Assembly (NCBI RefSeq): GCF_023336935.1 | Contig: NZ_JAMBLR010000007.1 | Coordinates: 1 to 64,000, forward strand | Length of the DNA: 64,000 bases | Origin: Phascolarctobacterium sp. ET69 | Lineage (GTDB): Bacteria; Bacillota; Negativicutes; Acidaminococcales; Acidaminococcaceae | Direction: 5' to 3' | In this document: one piece after another, positions 9,157-16,606 of the stretch | Numbering within the stretch: position 1 is the first letter of the stretch | How the letters are laid out: each line of letters starts with the position of its first letter | Notes under the pieces: generated by a model | Seen by the model: the letters and a program-made list of their open reading frames with translations, nothing else | Told to the model about the DNA's origin: nothing | The model's database searches: none | Program-made: the position numbers and the translations under genes

Positions 9157-10806
9157 ATGGATAAAGAAAAATTGCAGCAGGGATTAAATGAATATGAAGC
9201 TAAGGTTGCCAAAGCTACGGCAAAATTTCCGGAACGCAAAAATTTTGAAGCGCAGCGTTTGTACACGCCTCTTGATATAGAAGATTTTGATTATGGCGAA
9301 AAACTTGGTTTTCCCGGGCAATATCCGTTTACACGCGGCGTACAGCCTACAATGTACCGCGGCCGCCTGTGGACCATGCGTGCCTACGCCGGTTTTGCCA
9401 CGGCCGAAGAAACCAACGCGCGTTATAAATATTTGCTGGAGGCCGGGCAGACAGGGCTTTCTGTTGCCATGGACCTGCCGACGCAGATTGGCCTTGACAG
9501 TGACCACGAGCTCAGCCACGGCGAAGTAGGCAAAGTTGGCGTAGCCATTGATTCGCTTGCCGATATGGAAGCACTGTTTGACGGTATTCCCCTGGATAAG
9601 GTAAGCACATCCATGACGATTAACGGGCCTGCGGCAGTGCTTTTGGCAATGTATGTTGCCGTTGCGGAAAAACAGGGCGTTAAGCCGGAAGCATTAAAGG
9701 GCACAATCCAAAACGATATTCTGAAAGAATACATTGCCCGCGGCACTTATATTTTCCCACCGCGCCCTTCCATGCGCCTTATTACCGATACTTTTGAATA
9801 CTGCTCTAAAAATATTCCCAAATGGAATACAATCAGCGTCGGTGCTTACCACATCCGCGAGGCCGGTGCTTCAGAAGTGCAGGAAATTGCTTTTGCGTTT
9901 GCTAACGCCATGGCGTATATTGACGCGGCTATTAAAGCAGGGCAAAAGGTTGATGATTTTGCGCCCGGCATCAGCTGGATTTTTACAGCCGGGCTTGATT
10001 TCTTCGGCGAAGTTGCCAAATTCCGCGCAGCGCGCCGCCTGTGGGCACGCATTATGAAGGAACGTTATGGGGCATCCGTGCCGAAAGCCCAGATGCTGCG
10101 CGTACATGTGCATACGGCCGGCAGCGTGCTTACGGCGCAGCAGCCTTTAAACAACGTGGTGCGCATTACCTGGCAGGCGCTTAGCGCAGTGCTTGGCGGC
10201 ATACAGTCCATGGCATGCTGCGCTTATGACGAAGCAATTGCGCTGCCTACGGAAGAAAGCGCAACGCTTGCCTTGCGCACGCAGCAGCTTCTGGCTTACG
10301 AAAGCGGAGTTACCGATACCATTGACCCGCTGGCTGGTTCCTACTACATTGAAACTTTAACCGATAAAATTGAAAAAGAAGCTTATGACTACATTGATAA
10401 AATAGACCGTATGGGCGGTGCCGTTGCTGCTATCGAGCAGGGCTATATGCAGCAGGAAATGGCGGCACATGCTTACGAATACCAGCATGAGGTAGAGCTT
10501 GGCAAACGCACCGTTATCGGCGTTAATAAATTTAATGACAGAAAAAAACTTGCGGAACAGGATGTGCTTACGGCAGATTTAAGCGTTGGCGAACGGCAGA
10601 TTGCACGTCTTGAAAAGATGAAAGCCGCGCGCGATAACGAAGCCGTTAAAGCAGCGCTTGAAAAACTGCGCGAAGCAGCCAAAGGCACGGAAAATTTAAT
10701 GCCTTACTTAATTGATGCCGTTAAAACTTATGCAACACTGGGTGAAATTTGCGGCGTGCTGCGCGAAGAATTCGGAGAATATAAACAAAGCGGCAGTATG
10801 TTTTAA
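9157..10806 (+). CDS. Methylmalonyl-CoA-mutase-like large subunit with altered pocket motifs
   Basis: A 549-aa TIM-barrel substrate subunit of an adenosylcobalamin-dependent acyl-CoA mutase. Family motifs are clear: [16 protein letters not shown] (58-80 region), [35 protein letters not shown] (231-238). Residues matching methylmalonyl-CoA mutase Tyr89 (Y78), Arg207 (R207) and His244 (H232) are kept, suggesting a carboxylated acyl-CoA. Odd points: the usual FAPR is FAPG (G271), the HxQ motif is H317-V-H319, and QSLHTN is QSMACC (350-355). There is no B12-binding domain and no small subunit with DxHxxG in the window. AAGGAGG precedes ATG 9157. It may be a true methylmalonyl-CoA mutase subunit or a mutase with another substrate. 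Confidence 0.85.
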   Translation: MDKEKLQQGLNEYEAKVAKATAKFPERKNFEAQRLYTPLDIEDFDYGEKLGFPGQYPFTRGVQPTMYRGRLWTMRAYAGFATAEETNARYKYLLEAGQTGLSVAMDLPTQIGLDSDHELSHGEVGKVGVAIDSLADMEALFDGIPLDKVSTSMTINGPAAVLLAMYVAVAEKQGVKPEALKGTIQNDILKEYIARGTYIFPPRPSMRLITDTFEYCSKNIPKWNTISVGAYHIREAGASEVQEIAFAFANAMAYIDAAIKAGQKVDDFAPGISWIFTAGLDFFGEVAKFRAARRLWARIMKERYGASVPKAQMLRVHVHTAGSVLTAQQPLNNVVRITWQALSAVLGGIQSMACCAYDEAIALPTEESATLALRTQQLLAYESGVTDTIDPLAGSYYIETLTDKIEKEAYDYIDKIDRMGGAVAAIEQGYMQQEMAAHAYEYQHEVELGKRTVIGVNKFNDRKKLAEQDVLTADLSVGERQIARLEKMKAARDNEAVKAALEKLREAAKGTENLMPYLIDAVKTYATLGEICGVLREEFGEYKQSGSMF

Positions 10807-10825
10807 ACAAGGCGGGTGAACAGCG

Positions 10826-12190
10826 ATGAATGAAACTGCTCAGCTTGCAAAATTTACGGCGGAAATGGAATTTGACAAATTGCCTCCGCAGGCAGTACTG
10901 ATGGCTAAACAATGCCTGCTGGACTGGCTTGGTGTTGCGCTGCGCGGAGCGCACGAAGAACCTGCCCGCATTTTGCGCGAAACTGCTTTAAAAATGTGCG
11001 GCACAGGGGAAAGCACGGTGTTTGATGGCGGCAGCAGGCGTGTTGACCCCGTAAGCGCCGCCCTTGTTAATGGCGCTGCCTCACATACGCTTGATTTTGA
11101 CGATTTGCACAATCCTTCTATTATACACTTGGCAACGGTTGTAATACCGGCAGCCGTTGCCGTGGCGGAAGCCTGCCATAAAAGCGGCAAAGCCCTGCTT
11201 ACGGCAATCTGTGCCGGGTATGAAGCCGGGGCGCGTGCCGGTGAAGCCATTATACCGGAATCTTATTTTTACTGGCATACAACAGGCACTGCAGGAATTT
11301 TCGGCAGTGCCGCGGCGTCAGCATCACTTTTGGGACTTGATGCACAGCAGACAAATATGTGTCTCGGCAGTGCCGGAACGCAGGCCGCAGGCTTGTGGGA
11401 ATTTTTAAAAGAAGGGGCAATGAGCAAAGCCCTTCACGCCGGGCGTGCCGCCAGTGCCGGTGTTTTTTCGGCATATCTTGCGCAGAGCGGATTTACAGCT
11501 GCCAGCAAAATTCTAGAGGGTGAAAAGGGCTTCTGCCCGGCTCTTTCCGAAGCGCCTAGAATAGAAAAAATTACGCAGAACCTTTCTTACGGTGACTTAA
11601 AAATTCAGCACAATTCCTTTAAGCCCTACGCCTGCTGCAAACATGCTCATGCGGCGGTTTACGGTGCGCAAACCTTGCGCAGCAGTCACGGCATAAAGCC
11701 GGAAGATATTGGCTGCGTGGAAATCAGAGTAAATAATATAACCGATTTTCTTATTAATAATCCTGCGCCGCAGAATGTTTACGGATGTAAATTCAGCATA
11801 CAGTATTGTGTGGCGGCGGCGCTTGTTTACGGCAAGGCAGGCGTTGACGAATTTAATGCACAGGCGCGCAGCAGTACTGTTATGCAGAAAATAATGGATA
11901 AAATTTCAGTAGTAAAAGATGAAAAACAGGAACTGCTGAACAGGGAAAATCCTGCAAAACTTGCTTCGGAAATTATTATAAAAATGAAAGACGGTGCAAA
12001 ATACCAAATGCAGGTTGATTACCCAAAAGGTGACCCGGATAACCCTATGACATGGGATGAAAGCAATGCTAAATTTATTGCACTTGCAGAACCTGTTTGC
12101 GGATGCCGGAAAGCCGAAAAATTGAGCGCATATATAAAAAATATTGAAGAAATAAGCGATATAACGGCAGAATTTAAGAAAATTTTTTAA
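10826..12190 (+). CDS. MmgE/PrpD-family protein (2-methylcitrate dehydratase / cis-aconitate decarboxylase fold)
   Basis: A 454-aa MmgE/PrpD protein. The family's conserved polar positions are present: LDFDD (89-93), His101, WHTTGTAG, SKALHAGRAA and KPYACCKHAHA. Known members include 2-methylcitrate dehydratase, cis-aconitate decarboxylase (IRG1/CAD) and iminodisuccinate epimerase, all acting on di- or tricarboxylates. It starts 19 nt after the mutase gene and is the last gene of the operon. No prpB/prpC or aconitase-like partner is present, so a classical methylcitrate cycle is not indicated. Specific activity unknown. Confidence 0.85.
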   Translation: MNETAQLAKFTAEMEFDKLPPQAVLMAKQCLLDWLGVALRGAHEEPARILRETALKMCGTGESTVFDGGSRRVDPVSAALVNGAASHTLDFDDLHNPSIIHLATVVIPAAVAVAEACHKSGKALLTAICAGYEAGARAGEAIIPESYFYWHTTGTAGIFGSAAASASLLGLDAQQTNMCLGSAGTQAAGLWEFLKEGAMSKALHAGRAASAGVFSAYLAQSGFTAASKILEGEKGFCPALSEAPRIEKITQNLSYGDLKIQHNSFKPYACCKHAHAAVYGAQTLRSSHGIKPEDIGCVEIRVNNITDFLINNPAPQNVYGCKFSIQYCVAAALVYGKAGVDEFNAQARSSTVMQKIMDKISVVKDEKQELLNRENPAKLASEIIIKMKDGAKYQMQVDYPKGDPDNPMTWDESNAKFIALAEPVCGCRKAEKLSAYIKNIEEISDITAEFKKIF

Positions 12191-12200
12191 CAAATAATAA

Positions 12201-12246
12201 AAAATAACAGCTTGTCATTATTAAAAACGGCAGGCTGTTATTTTTT
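12201..12246 (+). terminator. Terminator of the CoA-transferase/mutase/PrpD operon
   Basis: AAAATAACAGC pairs with GCTGTTATTTT around a loop of about 20 nt, and the 3' arm runs into T residues. Confidence 0.7.
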
Positions 12247-12374
12247 ACGCAGCGGATTTATTATATTTAATATAATAAAAATTATATTAAATATTAAAAG
12301 AAAAGGATGTTTCGCAAAAATTACTTTATTTTGCATAAAATATAAAAATTTAATAGATAAATGGACAAAAATAG

Positions 12375-12391
12375 TGTATAATATTTATACA
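12375..12391. promoter_or_regulatory. 17-bp palindrome over the probable promoter of the XRE gene
   Basis: TGTATAA-TAT-TTATACA is a perfect inverted repeat that contains a TATAAT -10 hexamer, about 90 nt upstream of the XRE regulator gene. Autoregulation by that protein is the simplest reading. Confidence 0.45.
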
Positions 12392-12479
12392 GTTAAAAAC
12401 GGAGTTTAGATTTTTGTAGTTTTAACAAAATCTGCCGGGTTGTTACAAAAAAGTCAATGGATACAAAGGGGGATTTGTT

Positions 12480-12815
12480 ATGTCTGTAAAGAGAGTTATA
12501 GACAACAAAAAAATCGGTGCCAATATCAGGCTGGCGCGTGTAAAAAAAATGATGAGCCAGTCCGAACTTGCAAAACTTCTTGGTGTAACACAGACACATA
12601 TGAGTAATCTGGAACGCGGACGCTGCGGCATTACTGTAACTATGCTTAACGAACTGACAAACATTTTTGAAGTAGAAACCGATGCACTTTTATATGGTAC
12701 CCCCGGGACCCATTCGGATACAAGCCTTGCAGGTGTTGTTAAAAACGGCGGAATAGAAAATTACACCCTTGGCGATTTAATTAAAGCGGCAAAACTTTTG
12801 GATGGATGCGAATAA
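12480..12815 (+). CDS. XRE-family HTH transcriptional regulator
   Basis: A 111-aa protein with an N-terminal Cro/CI-type helix-turn-helix (IGANIRLARVKKMMSQSELAKLLGVTQTHMSNLERGRCG) and a short C-terminal tail without a recognisable sensor domain. AAAGGGGG lies before ATG 12480. It is monocistronic, bounded by a palindrome-overlapped promoter and a bidirectional terminator. Targets are unknown; nothing nearby looks like a prophage or toxin partner for it. Confidence 0.85.
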   Translation: MSVKRVIDNKKIGANIRLARVKKMMSQSELAKLLGVTQTHMSNLERGRCGITVTMLNELTNIFEVETDALLYGTPGTHSDTSLAGVVKNGGIENYTLGDLIKAAKLLDGCE

Positions 12816-12858
12816 AAAATACCGGCACCTGCTTTAATGCAGATGCCGGTATTTTTTA
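12813..12858. terminator. Bidirectional terminator, XRE gene and 75-aa membrane protein
   Basis: AAAAAATACCGGCA pairs with TGCCGGTATTTTTT around a loop. It serves both convergent genes. Confidence 0.85.
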
Positions 12859-13083
12859 CTGCTTGTCTTTCGGGTTTAAAAAGTTATTCCAGTTATAAGC
12901 AAAAATTCCCCCGCCTATAACTGCAAAACCGCATGATAAGCGCAAAGCGTAATTGTCAAATCCGAACATATCTAAAATAGTATAGCATAATAAACCAACC
13001 ACCAGCATTACAACCGGCAGCGTTATTAAAAACATCGTTGCTCCAAAACCTTTGGTCATGCGTTTAAAAAAATCTTCAAACAT
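12856..13083 (-). CDS. Small membrane protein, hypothetical
   Basis: A 75-aa protein with two hydrophobic segments (about residues 15-38 and 45-64), an amphipathic N-terminus (MFEDFFKRMTKGFGA) and a charged C-terminal tail. I do not recognise the family. It is transcribed on its own towards the terminator shared with the XRE gene. Confidence 0.6.
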   Translation of the reverse strand: MFEDFFKRMTKGFGATMFLITLPVVMLVVGLLCYTILDMFGFDNYALRLSCGFAVIGGGIFAYNWNNFLNPKDKQ

Positions 13084-13207
13084 AATGTTACCGCCTTAAA
13101 AGTATTTTATAATTATTATACTTGAGCAGCCGCTAAAAGCAAAGTTTTTTATTATCATAAGTATGTTATAATAAAATTAAACTTAAATACGAAAGGAACT
13201 TACAGTT

Positions 13208-14023
13208 ATGAAAATAAAACTTATTGCCAGTGATATGGATGATACACTTTTAAATAATAACAGAGAAATTTCTCCGCGCAATGAAGCTGCCATAAAAAAA
13301 GCTATCGAAAGCGGAATTGTTTTTACGCTTGCTTCCGGGCGTATGTATTGCTCAATGCAGCCGTATGCGCAGAAACTTGGCCTTGATGTGCCGCTGGTAT
13401 CGTATAACGGCGCACTGGTTAAAGGTGCGCTCAGCGGAAAGGTTTATGTAAATAGTCCGCTTAAATTGCAGACGGCGCTCGATTTATTGCAGTACGTTAA
13501 AGAAAACGGGCATTATGTACAGGTTTATATGGGCGATAAATTATATGTAAAAGAAGAAAACGAATATTCGCGTATGTACGCTAAAATTTCCGGTATTCAG
13601 GCTGTAGCGATAGGCGAAGAAATTTACAGCATTAAAGAAGCTCCGAACAAACTGCTTTTAATGACGGCAGCCGAAAATTTTGAAGCGACATGGAAAGACG
13701 TGGAAGAAAAGTTTAAAGGGCGTGTAGACGTAACAAGTTCCAAAGATAATTACCTTGAACTTATGGAACCGGGCGTTAATAAATGGCAGGCGGTAAAAAG
13801 CCTGGCGGAAAGTTTCGGCATTAAGCCGGAAGAAATTATGTGCATCGGCGACAGCAATAACGATTTAAGCATGATTAAAAACGCCGGCATTGGTGTGGCC
13901 GTTGCAAATGCCAAACCGCAGGTGCAGAAATATGCCAAAATGGTTACGGCAAGCAACGATAACGATGGTGTAGCCCTTGCGATTGAAAATATTTTAACGG
14001 CGCAGATTAACGTGCCGGAGTGA
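13208..14023 (+). CDS. Cof-type HAD hydrolase (sugar-phosphate phosphatase family)
   Basis: A 271-aa haloacid-dehalogenase-superfamily phosphatase. Motif I is DMDDTLL (residues 9-15), motif II is TLASGR, and motif IV is GDSNNDLSMI near residue 217. The inserted C2B-type cap is typical of the Cof/YidA group, which dephosphorylates sugar phosphates and FMN-like metabolites. GAAAGGAAC precedes ATG 13208, and an extended -10 (TGTTATAAT, TATAAT at 13167-13172) probably drives it. Substrate unknown. Confidence 0.88.
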   Translation: MKIKLIASDMDDTLLNNNREISPRNEAAIKKAIESGIVFTLASGRMYCSMQPYAQKLGLDVPLVSYNGALVKGALSGKVYVNSPLKLQTALDLLQYVKENGHYVQVYMGDKLYVKEENEYSRMYAKISGIQAVAIGEEIYSIKEAPNKLLLMTAAENFEATWKDVEEKFKGRVDVTSSKDNYLELMEPGVNKWQAVKSLAESFGIKPEEIMCIGDSNNDLSMIKNAGIGVAVANAKPQVQKYAKMVTASNDNDGVALAIENILTAQINVPE

Positions 14024-14072
14024 AGAAAAAATAAAATTGGCTAAATTTTTGTAAAATTTAAACATTTATAAC

Positions 14073-14101
14073 TTGCGCTTTTGAGATTTATGAGTTAAAA
14101 T
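14073..14101 (+). promoter_or_regulatory. Promoter of ompM copy 1
   Basis: TTGCGC at 14073-14078, a 17-nt spacer and TAAAAT at 14096-14101. The transcript would have a leader of about 190 nt before the ompM start. Confidence 0.6.
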
Positions 14102-14195
14102 AATATTAAGTTGAGTGAGACTGAGGAGTCGCTCAATCGGTGTTTATTGTTTATAAACCGCTGAGGATGAAAAATGTTGAAGTAAGCAATGAGCA

Positions 14196-14298
14196 GAGTA
14201 GAGGAAACCAGGAGACTCGCACGAAGCAGTTGCCAAAAAGACAGGATTTATCCGCAGGCGTTTTATAAAAATAAAATGTTCCTGAGGAGGAATAAAAA
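14196..14298 (+). promoter_or_regulatory. Conserved ompM leader, copy 1
   Basis: These 103 nt directly before the start codon match 16504-16606 at 100 of 103 positions, with no indels. The shared part can form GAGT/ACTC (14196-14199 with 14215-14218), and GCAAT (14186-14190) can pair with GTTGC (14229-14233). It ends with the ribosome-binding site TGAGGAGGAA. Such conservation outside coding sequence suggests a structured, regulated or stabilising 5' UTR, or recent gene conversion. Confidence 0.6.
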
Positions 14299-15564
14299 AT
14301 GAAAAAATCTTTAGTACTTGCAATGGCTATGGCTCTCGGTGTAACTGCATCCGCATATGCAGCTAACCCGTTCAGCGATGTACCGGCTGGCCACTGGGCT
14401 TATGACGCAGTTAACAAACTGGCAGCAGAAGGCGTAGTAGACGGTTATCCTGATGGCACCTACGGCGGCGACAAACTGATGACCCGTTATGAAATGGCAC
14501 AGATTGTAGCAAAAGCTATGGCAAAAGGCGCAAACGTAGACAAACTGGCAGCAGAATTTGCTGATGAACTGGACAGCCTTGGTGTTCGCGTAGCTAACCT
14601 TGAAAAGAAAGCTGACAACGTAAAAATCACCGGTCAGATCCGTGCTTCCTATGGCGATTCTGAAGAACGCGGTAACTATGGTAAACTCCGTACCCGTCTG
14701 TTCATCAATGGCCAGGTAAACGAAGATTGGAGCTACACTGCCCGTTTGCAGAATGAACAGGATTATACTAACAATGCAGCAGAAGATGATGATGTAAACC
14801 TGAACTGGGCATATGTATCCGGTCGTGTTGGTGGCGTTAAACTTGATGCTGGCCGTTTGAACTTTAAACCCCATACCGGTCAAGTTCTTGATGCTGAATT
14901 TGACGGTGCAAAACTTGCTTATGGCGATAAAGTTAAAATCACCGGCTTTGTAGGCAAAGCTGATGGTAGCGATGTTTATACCAAAGATGAATTTGAGAAA
15001 GCTACTGATCCCGATTGGAGTGCTGGCGATGGCAAGAGCGACTTCGGTCTGTATGATTCCGAAGACCGTCTGTATGCTGTTGACGTTACCGGCAAAATCG
15101 GTGTAGTTGATGCTTATGCAACTTACTATAAAGTTGATAATGGTTGGGATCAGGATCTTTGGAACGTAGGTGTAGCATTCCCTGTTGTTAAAGATTTGAA
15201 ACTCGTTGCTGAATATATGTATGGTTCTGCTGACGAAGATGAAGGACTGGATAACAGCGGTTATGTAGCAGGTTTGGCATATAAAGGCGCTAAAGCTTCT
15301 AAAGTTGGTAGCTGGGGCATTTATGCTAACTACTATGATATGCCTGCACTTACCTACCTTGATAACACCAACAACACCTATACCAATGGTTTGATGAAAG
15401 CTTGGCATAATGATGCTGCTGATGGTTTCCAAGGTTATGAAGTAGGTGCTAACGTAACTCTTGCTAAAAACATTGTAGCAGCTGTTAAATACTATGACCT
15501 CGAAGCTCGCGATAAAGGCGGCGACGATCAGGCAATCTGGTCCGAAGTTGTATTCACTTTCTAA
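14299..15564 (+). CDS. ompM: OmpM-type SLH-domain outer-membrane porin, copy 1
   Basis: A 421-aa outer-membrane protein of the Negativicutes OmpM type. Residues 1-21 are a signal peptide ending AYA. Residues 23-80 are an SLH domain (NPFSDVPAGHWAYDAVNKLA; GYPDGTYGG; TRYEMAQIV) that binds modified peptidoglycan. Residues 80-105 are a coiled-coil tether. The rest is a porin-like beta-barrel ending in an aromatic residue (WSEVVFTF). It tethers the outer membrane to the wall and admits solutes. The first 118 residues are identical to the copy at 16607; the barrels differ strongly. A 12-bp-stem terminator follows. Confidence 0.92.
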   Translation: MKKSLVLAMAMALGVTASAYAANPFSDVPAGHWAYDAVNKLAAEGVVDGYPDGTYGGDKLMTRYEMAQIVAKAMAKGANVDKLAAEFADELDSLGVRVANLEKKADNVKITGQIRASYGDSEERGNYGKLRTRLFINGQVNEDWSYTARLQNEQDYTNNAAEDDDVNLNWAYVSGRVGGVKLDAGRLNFKPHTGQVLDAEFDGAKLAYGDKVKITGFVGKADGSDVYTKDEFEKATDPDWSAGDGKSDFGLYDSEDRLYAVDVTGKIGVVDAYATYYKVDNGWDQDLWNVGVAFPVVKDLKLVAEYMYGSADEDEGLDNSGYVAGLAYKGAKASKVGSWGIYANYYDMPALTYLDNTNNTYTNGLMKAWHNDAADGFQGYEVGANVTLAKNIVAAVKYYDLEARDKGGDDQAIWSEVVFTF

Positions 15565-15599
15565 TCTTAGCCTTACAACAGCTTAATATTAGAATAACT

Positions 15600-15629
15600 A
15601 AAGCGGATGGCTTATGCCATCCGCTTTTC
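15600..15629 (+). terminator. Terminator of ompM copy 1
   Basis: AAAGCGGATGGC and GCCATCCGCTTT form a 12-bp stem with loop TTAT, then T residues. The same hairpin follows copy 2 at 17890. Confidence 0.9.
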
Positions 15630-15731
15630 TGCATTTATGCGAAGTAACAGATAAATCAACTTGTGTTTTATGTGCAATATATTGCATAAAATGTGCAAAT
15701 GCATTAAAATATATTCAAGGAGGTGTTTGAA

Positions 15732-16010
15732 ATGAATGGAAGTACAACTAATATTACTATTCGTATGGATGCAAATTTAAAAGTACAGGCAGAAGCTTTA
15801 TTTAATGAGCTTGGTATGAATTTAAGCACTGCATTTAATATTTTTGTCCGTCAATCTCTGCGTGAAGGGGCTATTCCTTTTAAAATTCATCTTGAAAGGC
15901 CGAATGCCGAAACTATTGCCGCTATGGAAGAAGCTAAACGAATTGCAAATGACCCTTCTGTAAAAGGATATACTGATATTAATGAACTTTTTGCGGAGCT
16001 TGAAAAGTGA
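15732..16010 (+). CDS. RelB/DinJ-family antitoxin
   Basis: A 92-aa type II antitoxin. The N-terminal ribbon-helix-helix (NITIRMDANLKVQAEALFNELGMNLSTAFNIFVRQSLR) would dimerise and bind its own promoter. The C-terminal half would wrap the toxin. ATG 15732 is chosen because AAGGAGGT ends 7 nt before it; an in-frame GTG at 15723 overlaps that SD. The stop overlaps the toxin's GTG start by 4 nt. The region is visibly more AT-rich than the flanking ompM genes, hinting at acquisition. Confidence 0.88.
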   Translation: MNGSTTNITIRMDANLKVQAEALFNELGMNLSTAFNIFVRQSLREGAIPFKIHLERPNAETIAAMEEAKRIANDPSVKGYTDINELFAELEK

Positions 16011-16324
16011 ATAAAATTTATAATGATGAAACTTGTGCAAATTTAAAATACACTGTTAAAAATACTGCTAAATTTAAGAAAGATTTAAAGCTTGCCATAA
16101 AACGCGGATATAAAATTGAATTATTAAAAGAAATTGTATATAAATTAGCTAATGGAGAAGAATTGCCGCCTGTTAACAGAGACCATGAATTAAGTGGAAA
16201 TTGGGTTGGTTATAGAGAATGTCATATACAGCCAGATTGGTTATTAATATATTATACTGAAAATGATGTTTTGGTATTGACTCTGGCAAGAACCGGTACG
16301 CATAGTGATTTATTCAAAGAGTAA
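16007..16324 (+). CDS. YafQ/RelE-family mRNA interferase toxin
   Basis: A 105-aa RelE-superfamily toxin of the YafQ branch, which cleaves mRNA on the ribosome. The residues used by E. coli YafQ have counterparts here: His60 (RDHEL), His73 (ECHIQPDW), Asp77, Trp78, His99 and Phe103. The C-terminal block ARTGTHSDLF is canonical. The N-terminus is about 10-14 residues longer than usual (MNKIYNDETCANLKY), an effect of the GTG start inside the antitoxin stop. Active by motif inspection. It sits with its antitoxin between two ompM genes. Confidence 0.87.
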   Translation: MNKIYNDETCANLKYTVKNTAKFKKDLKLAIKRGYKIELLKEIVYKLANGEELPPVNRDHELSGNWVGYRECHIQPDWLLIYYTENDVLVLTLARTGTHSDLFKE

Positions 16325-16395
16325 GTTTGTCTTTGTAACTATTTTAACACTTAGAGTCAGCTCTAAAATTTTTTAGATTTTTTCATTAAAAATTA

Positions 16396-16424
16396 TTGTC
16401 ATAATTGTGAACATAGTGTATAAT
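16396..16424 (+). promoter_or_regulatory. Promoter of ompM copy 2
   Basis: TTGTCA at 16396-16401, a 17-nt spacer and a perfect TATAAT at 16419-16424. It is stronger by consensus than the promoter of copy 1. Confidence 0.75.
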
Positions 16425-16492
16425 GCAACACATATTGAGGACAATAATTTACATAAGTTTATAATACCTTGCCGATAAATGCTGTTTGAGGA

Positions 16493-16606
16493 GGCAACTT
16501 TTGGAGTAGAGGAAACCAGGATACTCGCACGAAGCAGTTGCCAAAAATACAGAATTTATCCGCAGGCGTTTTATAAAAATAAAATGTTCCTGAGGAGGAA
16601 TAAAAA
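16493..16606 (+). promoter_or_regulatory. Conserved ompM leader, copy 2
   Basis: From 16504 it is the counterpart of 14196-14298. Here GGCAACT (16493-16499) can pair perfectly with AGTTGCC (16536-16542), enclosing the GAGT/ACTC helix (16504-16507 with 16523-16526). Copy 1 has a different upstream strand (GCAAT) that still pairs with the same downstream bases, which hints at a maintained helix. Confidence 0.6.

Noticed and set aside
10826-12190. Classical methylcitrate cycle operon
   Set aside because: The MmgE/PrpD gene has no methylcitrate synthase or methylisocitrate lyase neighbours in the window.
14161-14298. RNase P RNA-like string GAGGAAACC in the ompM leader
   Set aside because: Only a few bases resemble RNase P RNA; the rest of the catalytic core is missing and the same sequence recurs before the second ompM.
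14311-15432. Long minus-strand open frame (373 codons) opposite ompM copy 1
   Set aside because: It has no ribosome-binding site or family resemblance, and it mirrors the codon bias of a certain gene; a similar shadow is opposite copy 2.
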